A DNA stretch of 64,000 nt from JAAYPI01 sp036734385. Its GTDB lineage: Bacteria > Bacteroidota > Bacteroidia > Bacteroidales > Paludibacteraceae. The stretch covers positions 7,339 through 71,338 of the forward strand of contig DAIMYQ010000006.1 in assembly GCA_036734385.1 (NCBI GenBank), written 5' to 3'. The notes under the pieces are model-generated. The model ran no database searches, was not told the origin of the DNA, and saw nothing but the letters and a program-made list of their open reading frames with translations. The position numbers were made by a program, and so were the translations under genes. Shown here one piece after another: positions 36,486-45,521 of the stretch (its first letter is position 1; each line of letters begins with the position of its first letter).

Positions 36486-36513
36486 TGGCACAATTAAGAA
36501 ACGAAATAGACGG

Positions 36514-38268
36514 ATGAATAATAAATGCACTAAAATCGGTGTCCTTTTTCTGCTTTTTCTTTTGTTTTCTCCGACAATATGGGCGAAAAAAGAGAAGAAG
36601 AGCGAATCTGTTACACCCTCATTCGTTTTTTCAAAAGATGAGTTTAATTACTTCTTTGTTGAAGCTATTCGACAAAAAAATGCAGGAAATATCCCCCAAA
36701 GCATAGATCTCTTCATAAAGGCTTATGATATTAATCCGCGGAGTGCTATTGTCTCTTTTGAGTTAGGCAAATTGTTTTTGTTGCAAAACAACCCCGATAT
36801 GGGCTTTTCGTACATCAAAAATGCAGCCGAACTGGATAGCACTAATTTCTTTTATCAAGAGTCTCTGGGTCAACTTTACATAGCAAAAAATAAGACGGCT
36901 GAAGCTATCGCTGTTTATCAAAATATAGCTCGATTATTTCCCGATAAAGACGAGATTTTATATGATTTAGGTCGGTTGTATGCTCAGCAAAAAGAGTATA
37001 AAAAAGCCATTGCCGCTTATGATAAATTTGAAAAGCGGATTGGCGTTAATAAGTCTCTATCTTACGAAAAAGTACAGCTTTATGTACAAATGAAAAATTA
37101 CAAACAAGCTCATCGTGAGGTTGATAATTTAATCGAACGATTTCCTTCCGATCATACCCTGTGGATTATGAAAGGAGATTTGGAAATGGAAACGTCTGAT
37201 TTGGATGACGCTTTTGAAGATTATCAAAAAGCTCTGGCTTTAGCTCCGGAAAGTGGTTACGTTTTTATCTCCCTTACCGGATATTACGAAAAGACCAACC
37301 AAATGGATGAAGCGGAAAAATGTTTGTTTAAAATTTTTGAAGCAAAAGACATTACTTTTTCCGATAAGTCTCGATTTCTCGAAAATATTCTTCACTATTA
37401 TGAAAATAAACCCGATGGTACGGACAAAATAAATAAGGTTTATCTTTCCATTGTTGATTCGGAACCTACAGAATATCAGGCACATTTGAATTATGCAACA
37501 TTTTTGATTTCTCAGAAAAAGGGGCAGGAAGCAAAAGAACATTTACGCACGGCTGTTTATCTTAAACCTGAGTGTGTTGATTGTTGGTTAACGTTATTCG
37601 ATTTGGAATATAAAAAAGATAGTTTGGATGCAGCATATTCTATATTGGAAGAGGCTATAAAAGCTATGCCTGATGAACCTTTGTTCTACTATTACTCGGG
37701 TTTGATAGCTTCTACGAAAGAAAAAAGCGAACAAGCAATATCGTTTTTAGAACAAACCCTTCAGAAAACGAATTTCCAAGATAAACGATATTCGGAAATG
37801 AACAAAGTGACATGCGTTTTGCTGAGTGATTTATACTACAAAAAAAATGAGAAAGACAAAGCAATTCAGATGTGTAAAAAGGCTTTAACAATCACTCCTG
37901 ACGATGTATATCTTCTAAATAATTGTGCCTATTACATGGCTATAACCGGTGGCGATTTGGCTTTGGCGGAACAGATGAGTGCCAAGACAATAGAAAAGGA
38001 ACCGTTAAACACTTCTTTTTTAGATACGTACGCTTACATTTTATTTAAGCAAAAAAAATATAGTTTGGCTCTTTTTTATGTAGAACGTGCTGTCGAATAT
38101 GTCGCTGAAGATGAAAGTCGAAGTGAGGTGTATGAACATTACGGTGATATTTTATTTTTCTCCAACCAAAAAGAGAAAGCTCTAGAAATGTGGAAAAAGT
38201 CCGTTGAATTCGGTCAAAAATCCGAAACCATAAATCGTAAAATACAGGAACAACAATATGTGGAATAA
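36514..38268 (+). CDS. exported tetratricopeptide-repeat protein
   Basis: A 584-residue periplasmic TPR protein. Signal peptide 1-24 (ends TIWA). About a dozen 34-residue repeats are visible through the length (for example AIVSFELGKLFLLQNNPDMG, YDLGRLYAQQKEYKKAIAAY, AYILFKQKKYSLALFYVERA). No catalytic domain. The start is set at the ATG at 36514, where the signal peptide begins, because the open frame from 36424 runs back into dut. Its last 11 bp overlap the DUF4292 gene. Probably a scaffold for envelope complexes. Confidence 0.87.
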   Translation: MNNKCTKIGVLFLLFLLFSPTIWAKKEKKSESVTPSFVFSKDEFNYFFVEAIRQKNAGNIPQSIDLFIKAYDINPRSAIVSFELGKLFLLQNNPDMGFSYIKNAAELDSTNFFYQESLGQLYIAKNKTAEAIAVYQNIARLFPDKDEILYDLGRLYAQQKEYKKAIAAYDKFEKRIGVNKSLSYEKVQLYVQMKNYKQAHREVDNLIERFPSDHTLWIMKGDLEMETSDLDDAFEDYQKALALAPESGYVFISLTGYYEKTNQMDEAEKCLFKIFEAKDITFSDKSRFLENILHYYENKPDGTDKINKVYLSIVDSEPTEYQAHLNYATFLISQKKGQEAKEHLRTAVYLKPECVDCWLTLFDLEYKKDSLDAAYSILEEAIKAMPDEPLFYYYSGLIASTKEKSEQAISFLEQTLQKTNFQDKRYSEMNKVTCVLLSDLYYKKNEKDKAIQMCKKALTITPDDVYLLNNCAYYMAITGGDLALAEQMSAKTIEKEPLNTSFLDTYAYILFKQKKYSLALFYVERAVEYVAEDESRSEVYEHYGDILFFSNQKEKALEMWKKSVEFGQKSETINRKIQEQQYVE

Positions 38269-39064
38269 AAAGCTTTTCATTTTTTTTTGCGGAACGTTAC
38301 TCTTAGCCTTTTCGGGATGTAAGGTGACGAAGCCTGCAATTGTTGCTGTGCCTTTGTCTGAATCCGAAACGCTTGCTCAAAAAATGCAAGTTAAAAATGC
38401 TGCGATAAAGACTATTGATGCTTCTCGTGTAATCTTTACCATTCCGAACAATGATGTAACTATAAAAACGAATGGTTCTATGAAAGTGGTGGTTGACAGC
38501 TGTATGGTTTTGTCTTTTCAGGCTTTGTTCGGAATAGAGGTCGTCAGAGTAAAACTGACCAAAGACAGTGTGTTGATAATAGATAGGCTGAATCAACGAT
38601 ATTTTTCCGATTCTTTTGCGGTGATATCTTCGTTAGCGAATATTCCCATTGATTATTTTTCGCTTCAGGGATTGATTCTTAACAGAGTTTTCGATCCGGT
38701 AAAAGAAAATAATTTTAAAAACGTTGTTTCGTCCGAAAGTGACCAGATGCACTCGCTTCAATTGGCTTCAAGTAGTTTTCACACACAATTTTTGATTGAC
38801 CAAAATTATGCTTTGAAAAGAACTTTTGTTTCTTCCAATGATAATTCCGTATCTTTGATGGCTGAATATAGCAATTTCAATGGGGTAAACGGAATCGATT
38901 TTCCTTTTGCGACAAATTTATTTTTAAGTACAGCATCACGTCAACTGAGTGCTGACTATGCGGTAGAAAAGGTAGATTTCAATACGCAGGTAGAGGTTAA
39001 AACTATTATTCCTTCGAAATATAAAAGAATTTATTTATCAGATATAAAAGGTATTTTTAAATGA
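38258..39064 (+). CDS. DUF4292 lipoprotein, possibly LolA/LolB-fold
   Basis: A 268-residue lipoprotein with lipobox LLLAFSGC (Cys21). The rest alternates beta strands (KTIDASRVIFTI, SMKVVVDSCMVLSF, VVRVKLTKDSVLIIDRLNQRYF) in a way that recalls the open beta-barrel of LolA/LolB and is the Pfam DUF4292 pattern. A lipoprotein-handling role is a guess from fold resemblance. It overlaps the TPR gene upstream by 11 bp and the EnvC-like gene downstream by 4 bp. Confidence 0.8.
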   Translation: MWNKKLFIFFCGTLLLAFSGCKVTKPAIVAVPLSESETLAQKMQVKNAAIKTIDASRVIFTIPNNDVTIKTNGSMKVVVDSCMVLSFQALFGIEVVRVKLTKDSVLIIDRLNQRYFSDSFAVISSLANIPIDYFSLQGLILNRVFDPVKENNFKNVVSSESDQMHSLQLASSSFHTQFLIDQNYALKRTFVSSNDNSVSLMAEYSNFNGVNGIDFPFATNLFLSTASRQLSADYAVEKVDFNTQVEVKTIIPSKYKRIYLSDIKGIFK

Positions 39065-40317
39065 AAAGATTTCTAAACATAGTCGTTATTGTCTTTTTTG
39101 CAACTTTTTTGTTAAATGCAGAGTCGATTAGTGAATTGCAACAACGTAAAAACAAGGCAATGAAAGACCTTGAAGTAACGAGTTCGCTTATTTCAAAAAC
39201 AAAAAAAACCAAAGAAAATACACTAGGGAGATTGCATGTGTTGAATGCAGAAATCTCTGTACGTCAGAATCTTATTGGGATAATTAGCACGGAAGTTACC
39301 GGCATCGAAAAACAAATAGTTCAATTAAGAGGAGAAGCTAAACAAAAACAAGCAGATTTAGACAATCTAAAAACAGAGTACGCAACTCTCATGTATCATT
39401 CGTATTTCAAAAAAAACAAATACGAAAAATTGATGTTCGTTTTATCCGGAAAGGATTTTGGTGAGTCCTATCGCCGCTATCGTTATGTTTTGCAATATTC
39501 CGAATATTGTAAGAAAAAAGGAAAAGAAATAGAACAAGTGAAAATTGACTTGGAAACGAAATTAGAACAAATAGAAGATGCTCGTTTGCAAAAAATATCC
39601 GTTTTGAACGAAAGAAAAAAGGAAAGTACCAAGTTACAAACAGAAAAACAGAAACAAGCAGATTTAGTTGTCCAGCTCAAAAAAACAGAAGCACAACTTA
39701 AAAAAGACCTTAAAAAACATCAACAGAGAGCAGATGCTTTGAATCATAAGATTGAGCAAATGATTGCAGACGAAGCTCGTAAAGAAGAGGAGGCAAAAAA
39801 GGTCGAAGCTCGAGAAGCAAAAAAAGTTCCATCCAAAAATGTGACTAATAAAAATTCTAAAACATATACTCCTACCATGAACAAAGAAGAGAACCTTCTT
39901 TCCGGAGGGTTTGAGAAGAATCAGGGTCGTTTGCCTTGGCCCACTGCCAAAGGAGTTGTTATAGGACATTTTGGCGTACAACCTCATGCGGTGTTAAAGT
40001 TTGTGACAACTGATAATAAGGGGATATATATACAAACTACTCCTGGAGCAGATGCCCGTGCTGTGTTTGAGGGAGAGGTAACGCAACGTTTCGCCATTCC
40101 CGGCAGTAATAACACAGTAATTGTAAGACATGGGATTTATCGTACTGTTTATTCTAATTTAACAAGTATTTATGTGAAAGTGGGAGATAAGGTCTCTGCT
40201 AAGCAGGCTATTGGTAAAATTTTCGTGGATAATGAAGATGAAGATAAAACAATCCTTTATTTTCAAGTTTGGAAAGAAAGAAATACTCAAAATCCTGAAA
40301 ATTGGTTGACTAGATAG
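39061..40317 (+). CDS. envC: EnvC-like murein hydrolase activator, M23 domain
   Basis: A 418-residue periplasmic protein. Signal peptide (ends LLNAES), long coiled coil (about 20-240) and C-terminal LytM/M23 domain (about 295-418). The M23 catalytic residues look degenerate: where active enzymes have HxxxD and HxH, this has GHFGVQPHAVLKF and VIVRHGIYRTVYSNL, so like E. coli EnvC it probably activates amidases rather than cutting itself. It is last in the dut operon, before a strong terminator. Confidence 0.88.
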   Translation: MKRFLNIVVIVFFATFLLNAESISELQQRKNKAMKDLEVTSSLISKTKKTKENTLGRLHVLNAEISVRQNLIGIISTEVTGIEKQIVQLRGEAKQKQADLDNLKTEYATLMYHSYFKKNKYEKLMFVLSGKDFGESYRRYRYVLQYSEYCKKKGKEIEQVKIDLETKLEQIEDARLQKISVLNERKKESTKLQTEKQKQADLVVQLKKTEAQLKKDLKKHQQRADALNHKIEQMIADEARKEEEAKKVEAREAKKVPSKNVTNKNSKTYTPTMNKEENLLSGGFEKNQGRLPWPTAKGVVIGHFGVQPHAVLKFVTTDNKGIYIQTTPGADARAVFEGEVTQRFAIPGSNNTVIVRHGIYRTVYSNLTSIYVKVGDKVSAKQAIGKIFVDNEDEDKTILYFQVWKERNTQNPENWLTR

Positions 40318-40338
40318 AGGCTTAAAAGACAATTATAA

Positions 40339-40381
40339 AGCTAAAAAAAGGGGTAGCCAATTGCTACCCCTTTTTTTAGCT
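40339..40381. terminator. bidirectional terminator between envC and asnS
   Basis: Perfect 19-bp inverted repeat (40339-40357 / 40363-40381), core GGGGTAGC-CAATT-GCTACCCC, flanked by A7 and T7 runs. It serves two convergent genes. Confidence 0.9.
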
Positions 40382-40391
40382 TTATTGCGAA

Positions 40392-41798
40392 TTAAAATTC
40401 AGCATTATTTGGCGTCCTTGGAAATGGAATTACGTCGCGGATATTTGCCATACCGGTAACGAAAAGAAGCAGTCTTTCAAAGCCCAATCCGAAGCCTGAA
40501 TGGGGAGCAGTTCCAAATCGGCGGGTATCCAAATACCACCAAATATCCTTTTCGGGAACATTCATTTCTTTGGCACGATTGCGTAATTTATCGTAATCTT
40601 CCTCACGCTGAGAACCTCCAATGATTTCGCCTATTTTTGGAAAAAGAACATCCATTGCACGTACCGTTTTGCCGTCTTCGTTCTGTTTCATGTAGAACGA
40701 TTTTATTTCTTTTGGATAATCAGTAAGAATAACTGGTTTTTTGAAATGTTTTTCTACTAAATAACGTTCGTGTTCGGATTGTAAATCCGTTCCCCAATCA
40801 ATAGGAAATTCGAATTTTTGTCCGTTGCGGATAGCTTCTTCCAAAATTTTAATTCCTTCGGTATATGTCAGGCGTATAAAATCATTGTTGACAACAAAAT
40901 TAAGCCGTTCCACCAATTCTTTATCGTACATTTCGCAAAGAAAATCAATGTCGTCTTTGCAATTTTTCAAAGCCCAACGTATGCAATATTTTACAAAATC
41001 TTCTGCCAATTCCATGTTGTCTTCGATTTCGTAAAAAGCCATTTCCGGTTCAATCATCCAAAATTCGGATAAGTGGCGTGGCGTATTGGAATTTTCTGCA
41101 CGAAAAGTAGGACCAAAAGTGTAAATTTCACCCAACGACAAAGCTGCTAATTCGCCTTCTAATTGTCCCGAAACAGTAAGGCTCGCCTGCTTGCCAAAAA
41201 AGTCTTGTGAATAATCAATAGAACCTTTTTCGTCTTTTTTCAGGTTGTACAAGTTTAACGTTGTTACCTGGAACATTTGCCCAGCACCTTCACAGTCTGA
41301 GCCCGTAATAATTGGTGTATTGACATAAACAAAGCCACGTTCGTGGAAAAAACTGTGGATAGCCATGGCCATATTGTGACGGATACGGAAAACGGCTCCA
41401 AAAGTATTTGTTCTTGGACGAAGATGTGCAATTTCGCGTAAAAACTCAAGGGAGTGTCCTTTTTTCTGCAAAGGATACGTTTCAGGGTCTGCAGTGCCGT
41501 AAATTTCGATTTCTGAGGCCTGTATTTCGACGTTTTGTCCTTTTCCCAAGGATTCTGTCAGGGTTCCGATTATACTCACGCACGCACCCGTTGTGATAGG
41601 TTTTAGAAACTCTTCTCCAAATAGTTCAACATTGACTACTACTTGAATGTTATTAATTGTAGATCCATCATTAATGGCAACGAAATTTACATTTTTATTG
41701 CCTCTACGGGTACGAACCCATCCTTTAATGTTAATCTTTTCTCCGAAAGATGTCTGTTTTAAAGCATCTACAATTTTTGTTCTTTTACCTGTTTCCAT
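40392..41798 (-). CDS. asnS: asparaginyl-tRNA synthetase
   Basis: A 468-residue class IIb synthetase. An N-terminal OB fold (IKGWVRTRRGNKNVNFVAINDG) is followed by the class II core with motif 2 (FRAENSNTPRHLSEFWMIEPEMAF) and motif 3 (GFGLGFERLLLFVTG). The EPEMAF and loop sequences favour AsnS over AspS. Complete. A TACCTTTG box at 41836-41829 (minus strand) is 31 bp upstream of the ATG. Confidence 0.96.
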   Translation of the reverse strand: METGKRTKIVDALKQTSFGEKINIKGWVRTRRGNKNVNFVAINDGSTINNIQVVVNVELFGEEFLKPITTGACVSIIGTLTESLGKGQNVEIQASEIEIYGTADPETYPLQKKGHSLEFLREIAHLRPRTNTFGAVFRIRHNMAMAIHSFFHERGFVYVNTPIITGSDCEGAGQMFQVTTLNLYNLKKDEKGSIDYSQDFFGKQASLTVSGQLEGELAALSLGEIYTFGPTFRAENSNTPRHLSEFWMIEPEMAFYEIEDNMELAEDFVKYCIRWALKNCKDDIDFLCEMYDKELVERLNFVVNNDFIRLTYTEGIKILEEAIRNGQKFEFPIDWGTDLQSEHERYLVEKHFKKPVILTDYPKEIKSFYMKQNEDGKTVRAMDVLFPKIGEIIGGSQREEDYDKLRNRAKEMNVPEKDIWWYLDTRRFGTAPHSGFGLGFERLLLFVTGMANIRDVIPFPRTPNNAEF

Positions 41799-41912
41799 TT
41801 TTCTGTTATAATAAATGTAATTGAGTTACAAAGGTAATTATTTTTTTGCTTATAGAATAGATGAAATCTATGGAATTTCTGTAACGATAAGGTAAAGAGG
41901 AAAGTAAATAAA

Positions 41913-41938
41913 TAAGGGCTATTTTTGAATAGCCCTTA
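41913..41938 (-). terminator. terminator of the DUF4301 gene
   Basis: TAAGGGCTATT (41913-41923) / AATAGCCCTTA (41928-41938), 4-base loop, AT-rich tail in the leftward direction, 8 bp past the stop codon. Confidence 0.75.
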
Positions 41939-41945
41939 GAAAAAA

Positions 41946-43481
41946 TTATTGTTGATGTTCTTTTCGAAGTAGATCGGTTACCGTTTTTACCGGATTAAAC
42001 GTTTCAATAGGTACTTCAATGAAAATACTTATCCAATTTGCCATTGCACCGTTCCACAGTCCGGGTAATTCTTGTGCCTTTACGATTTTGTCTTCTGTTG
42101 GTTTGAAACAAATAAAACCTGTACTTTTATCAATGAAAAAGCGTAAATCAAATTTGTTTCCCCTGTAATCTTTTATGCCACAAACTAGATCGACAGGGTT
42201 GAAATGCGATGCCCTTGCGGCAATTTCTTTTTGATAGTTATTGGTAAAATCTATTTGTGAAGATTCTACTATTTGTAAACTTATTTCTCCTTTTTCATTT
42301 TTGACCCAAAAAGGTCCTCCCCCCGTTTCCCCTTGATTTTTCACCATTCCGCAAACGCGTATCGGACGGTTAAGCCATTTTTGCCAAAAAGCTATTTTTT
42401 CGCGAAAAGAAAAGACGTAGTAAGAATCTTCGGGAATAATGGAAAGAGAATGTCTTCCAAAGGCTTCAATATTGCTTAATTCTGATTCAGATATTTCTAA
42501 ATTATCAAGCATTGTCAAGTGTTGAAAAATCTTCTTTTGAAAATCCAGCAAATACCCGGCAAGAGCCTTTTTGTATTTGCAAGTAATTTCTTTAAGGCTA
42601 TCAACAACTACGTTATCAATATTTTTGATGAAAATAATGTCGGCATTACATTCATTTAAATTTTCAATGAGAGCTCCGTGTCCACCTGGTCTAAACATCA
42701 TTGACCCGTCTCTGTTTCGTACAACTCTATTTTCATCGTCTACGGCAACAATATCGGTTGATGATTTTTGTTCTGACAATTGTATATGAAGTTTGACATC
42801 AAATTCTGTTTCATATGCTTTTTTTATTTCCCGTATTTTTTTCGTGAATGCCTTTTTGTGTTCCGGAGAAATTGTAAAATGAACGAAAACGTTTTTGCTG
42901 TCGTTTTTAGCATACTCAATGCCCTCTATAAGTTGCTCTTCCAAGGCCGTGCGTAGGAATCCTTTGTAAGAATGGAAACTTAATAGGGCTTTGGGCAAAT
43001 TTCCGTAATTCAACCCATATTTTGTGAGCAAATAGATGATAATTGTTCTATAATCCTTATTCTCTATAAGCTCTTCAATTGTTGTTCCTTTCTCTTTTAT
43101 TGTTGATTTCAATGCTTCATAAAAGGCAAATTTTTGAATTTTTTCGATGAAAATTTTTACTTCAGAAAATTGGTCTTTGTTATTAACATTGCTTTTCTCG
43201 TTATTATTTACAAAGTCGGCCAAATTCTTAAACATCCGTGAAGCAACGCCAGAGGCAGGTACAAATTTTAAGATATTTTTATTGCCTTTTTCTACCTCGT
43301 ACAGATGTATAAAATGATCAATCTCAGCCTTTTTTAATCTGAGAATGCCTTTTTGTGTAGTAGCAGGTTCCTGCAAGTTTGAAAAAGGGAATCCATTTTC
43401 GAAATTTCGAATCTGCATTTCGAATAAATCTTTGCTAATGCCTTTTTTTTCGAGTTGTAGAAAGTCTTGTTCTTTTAGCAT
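41946..43481 (-). CDS. DUF4301 protein, candidate UDP-sugar-pyrophosphorylase-like nucleotidyltransferase
   Basis: A 511-residue cytoplasmic protein of the Bacteroidetes family DUF4301, function not established. I see motifs in the order found in UDPGP-type nucleotidyltransferases: VPASGVASRMFK (74-85) where those have a G-rich nucleotide loop; VHFTISPEHKKAF (200-212); HIQLSEQKSSTDIV (232-245); FRPGGHGALIENL (263-275) like the PGGHG/PGGNG uridine loop; and FIKNIDNVVVD (284-294) like the VDN motif. A later GGGPFWVKNEKGEISLQIVES resembles the substrate strand. No signal peptide. It is monocistronic between asnS and the outer-membrane protein gene. Confidence 0.75.
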   Translation of the reverse strand: MLKEQDFLQLEKKGISKDLFEMQIRNFENGFPFSNLQEPATTQKGILRLKKAEIDHFIHLYEVEKGNKNILKFVPASGVASRMFKNLADFVNNNEKSNVNNKDQFSEVKIFIEKIQKFAFYEALKSTIKEKGTTIEELIENKDYRTIIIYLLTKYGLNYGNLPKALLSFHSYKGFLRTALEEQLIEGIEYAKNDSKNVFVHFTISPEHKKAFTKKIREIKKAYETEFDVKLHIQLSEQKSSTDIVAVDDENRVVRNRDGSMMFRPGGHGALIENLNECNADIIFIKNIDNVVVDSLKEITCKYKKALAGYLLDFQKKIFQHLTMLDNLEISESELSNIEAFGRHSLSIIPEDSYYVFSFREKIAFWQKWLNRPIRVCGMVKNQGETGGGPFWVKNEKGEISLQIVESSQIDFTNNYQKEIAARASHFNPVDLVCGIKDYRGNKFDLRFFIDKSTGFICFKPTEDKIVKAQELPGLWNGAMANWISIFIEVPIETFNPVKTVTDLLRKEHQQ

Positions 43482-43644
43482 AATTCCCTGATATATAAGT
43501 TAGGAAAAAAAGTATGTTATCCTCAAGGTTCTATATGTTTGCAAACATACATCTTTTCAGTCAAAAACAAAAATTGTGAGTTTTTCTTATTTCTTATTTT
43601 CTCAAATATAGTTGGTTTAGTCCCAAATACGAGAACATACACCA

Positions 43645-45511
43645 TTAAAAAGACATAATTACACCAATCATTCCGTTTATGCCAAAAGATCTGTACCCGT
43701 AAAAAGTTTCATATTTTCCGTTGGCAATATTGTTGATATTAGCAAAGAAGCCCATCCAATTGCAAAATTGATAATTAGCGAAAGCATTGATATCATGGAC
43801 ATCCTTCATGGCGACTTCCGAATTATTAATTAGAGCATAGCGTTCGCCCATAAAATTGTACGATAGCCCCACTTTCCAATCGGAATTGATTTTATAGCTT
43901 CCTTTTAGCCCAATTTCATAGGTGGGTTGCTGCCAAGCTTTTGCGTTGTCAGATAAGCCCCACTTGTTAAGTTTCCCGGTTAAAGCAATATCTATTGCAT
44001 CTATTTTGTCAAAAGTGAGACTCATATCAAGATTCAACAAATTAGCCGTTTTTTCTGTAACAACGTCAAACGTATTTAAATAAGCTACACTTAACGGTGA
44101 AGAAACGTATTCNNNNNNNNNNNNNNNNNNNNNNNNNNNNNNNNNNNNNNNNNNNNNNNNNNNNNNNNNNNNNNNNNNNNNNNNNNNNNNNNNNNNNNNN
44201 NNNNNNNNNNNNAGAAACGTATTCCACGGAACGATTAACGAAGAAATATTGGTCTTTTATTACTTTGAAACCAACACATCCGTCGAAAAGTAATCCGTCC
44301 ATAACTTTTATTTTGAGCCCTCCGGAAATGTCGAATGGCGTATAAGAGCTTTTTACTTTTACATCGGGTGAAATGTATTTATTCTCTTTCATAATGCTTG
44401 AATAGCTGTTGTAATCGAGATCTCCGGTAATTCCGCCATACAGGTAAAATACTTCGGGAACTAAAGCCATTTTTCCGAGAATGTTTGCGGAGGCACTAAA
44501 TGGGCGATTTGTCGATCCAAAAATGGCGAAAATATTGGCTCCAATAGATAAATCCCAATTGGATTCTGTCATTTTATAGTATGGACTGATTTTTACCACT
44601 CCGCTTGGATTAAAGTCTTTTTCATTAAAACGATATCCTCGTAAAGTGCTGTCGGGCAATGCGTAAAAATAATTGTCAATATTAATAGCAGCACCTAGGC
44701 GTCCTGTTTCCAATTCTCCATTCATGTCGATATTAAACAAGAAATTATGTTCGTTTGCTGTAAATTGACCTCCAAAATAATTGTAAGCCAACGTGCTATT
44801 GTATTGAAACGATTCACGAGAATTTGTCGAGAATAAATTGAATTTTGTTTCAACAGTACTGAAACTTCCCGGTTTTTTTCGCAATATACTATCGGCTAAA
44901 ACGTTTATTAAACCTCTTGCCGTATCTGAAACAAATCGCGTTTTATCAATGTTCGATTGTCCGTAATAATCAAATCCATTGTATGAATAGTTGACTTCCG
45001 AGACTAATCTTGAGTTTTGAAATTGATTTTCAAAAACAAATCCTACCCCTGTTGTGTTGAACATGGCTCTCTTTTTTTCATCGTTGTCGAGAGTCACTTT
45101 CCCCCATGCAGATTGGTGTCGTAAATTAAAATCAAGCAAGTAATTATCCCCTTTTAATAGCGGATAGTAAAATTCTCCCAGTAATTGCCAATAATTGCCA
45201 ATTCCGCCTCTAAAAATGCCATTTTTTGAATCTGCTGATCTGTTTTCGTTGTATTCATCTGCTGTTAAAAAATCTATGGAACTTTTTACCTCTTGAGGAT
45301 TTGACCATATCGAATAATTGATTTTTGGCTTTTCTATGGTGTACGTTGCGGCTTTTGGTACTGTATTTATTTTATCAGCATCCATAATCGTAGGATTGTA
45401 CTCTTTTTCCACGGTTATATCTCGAGAAATGCCGTCCTTATCCGCAAATAATACAGCCACATTGCAAATTACCAGCATGGTTGTAAAAAATATATATTTC
45501 TGTGCTTTCAT
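43645..45511 (-). CDS. outer-membrane beta-barrel protein, interrupted by an assembly gap
   Basis: The frame from the ATG at 45511 (signal peptide ends AVLFA) to the stop at 43645-43647 is interrupted by 100 N at 44113-44212. The 12 bases before the gap are repeated after it; removing the N and one copy joins the halves in frame as RSVEYVSSPLSVAYL, giving 584 residues. The product has many amphipathic strands (SLTFDKIDAIDIALTGKL, YEIGLKGSYKIN) and ends in Phe, typical for BAM substrates. A Bacteroidetes TonB-linked-like barrel family, substrate unknown. It follows the TPR gene by 10 bp and is likely its functional partner. Confidence 0.8.
44113..44212. other. 100-N scaffold gap
   Basis: Exactly 100 N. 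AGAAACGTATTC occurs directly before (44101-44112) and after (44213-44224), so the contig ends overlap and no sequence appears to be missing. Confidence 0.9.
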
Positions 45512-45521
45512 AGCATTTAAT

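Noticed and set aside
43645..45511. outer-membrane gene as a pseudogene or two genes
   Set aside because: The break coincides with an N gap whose flanks overlap by 12 bases, and joining them restores the frame.
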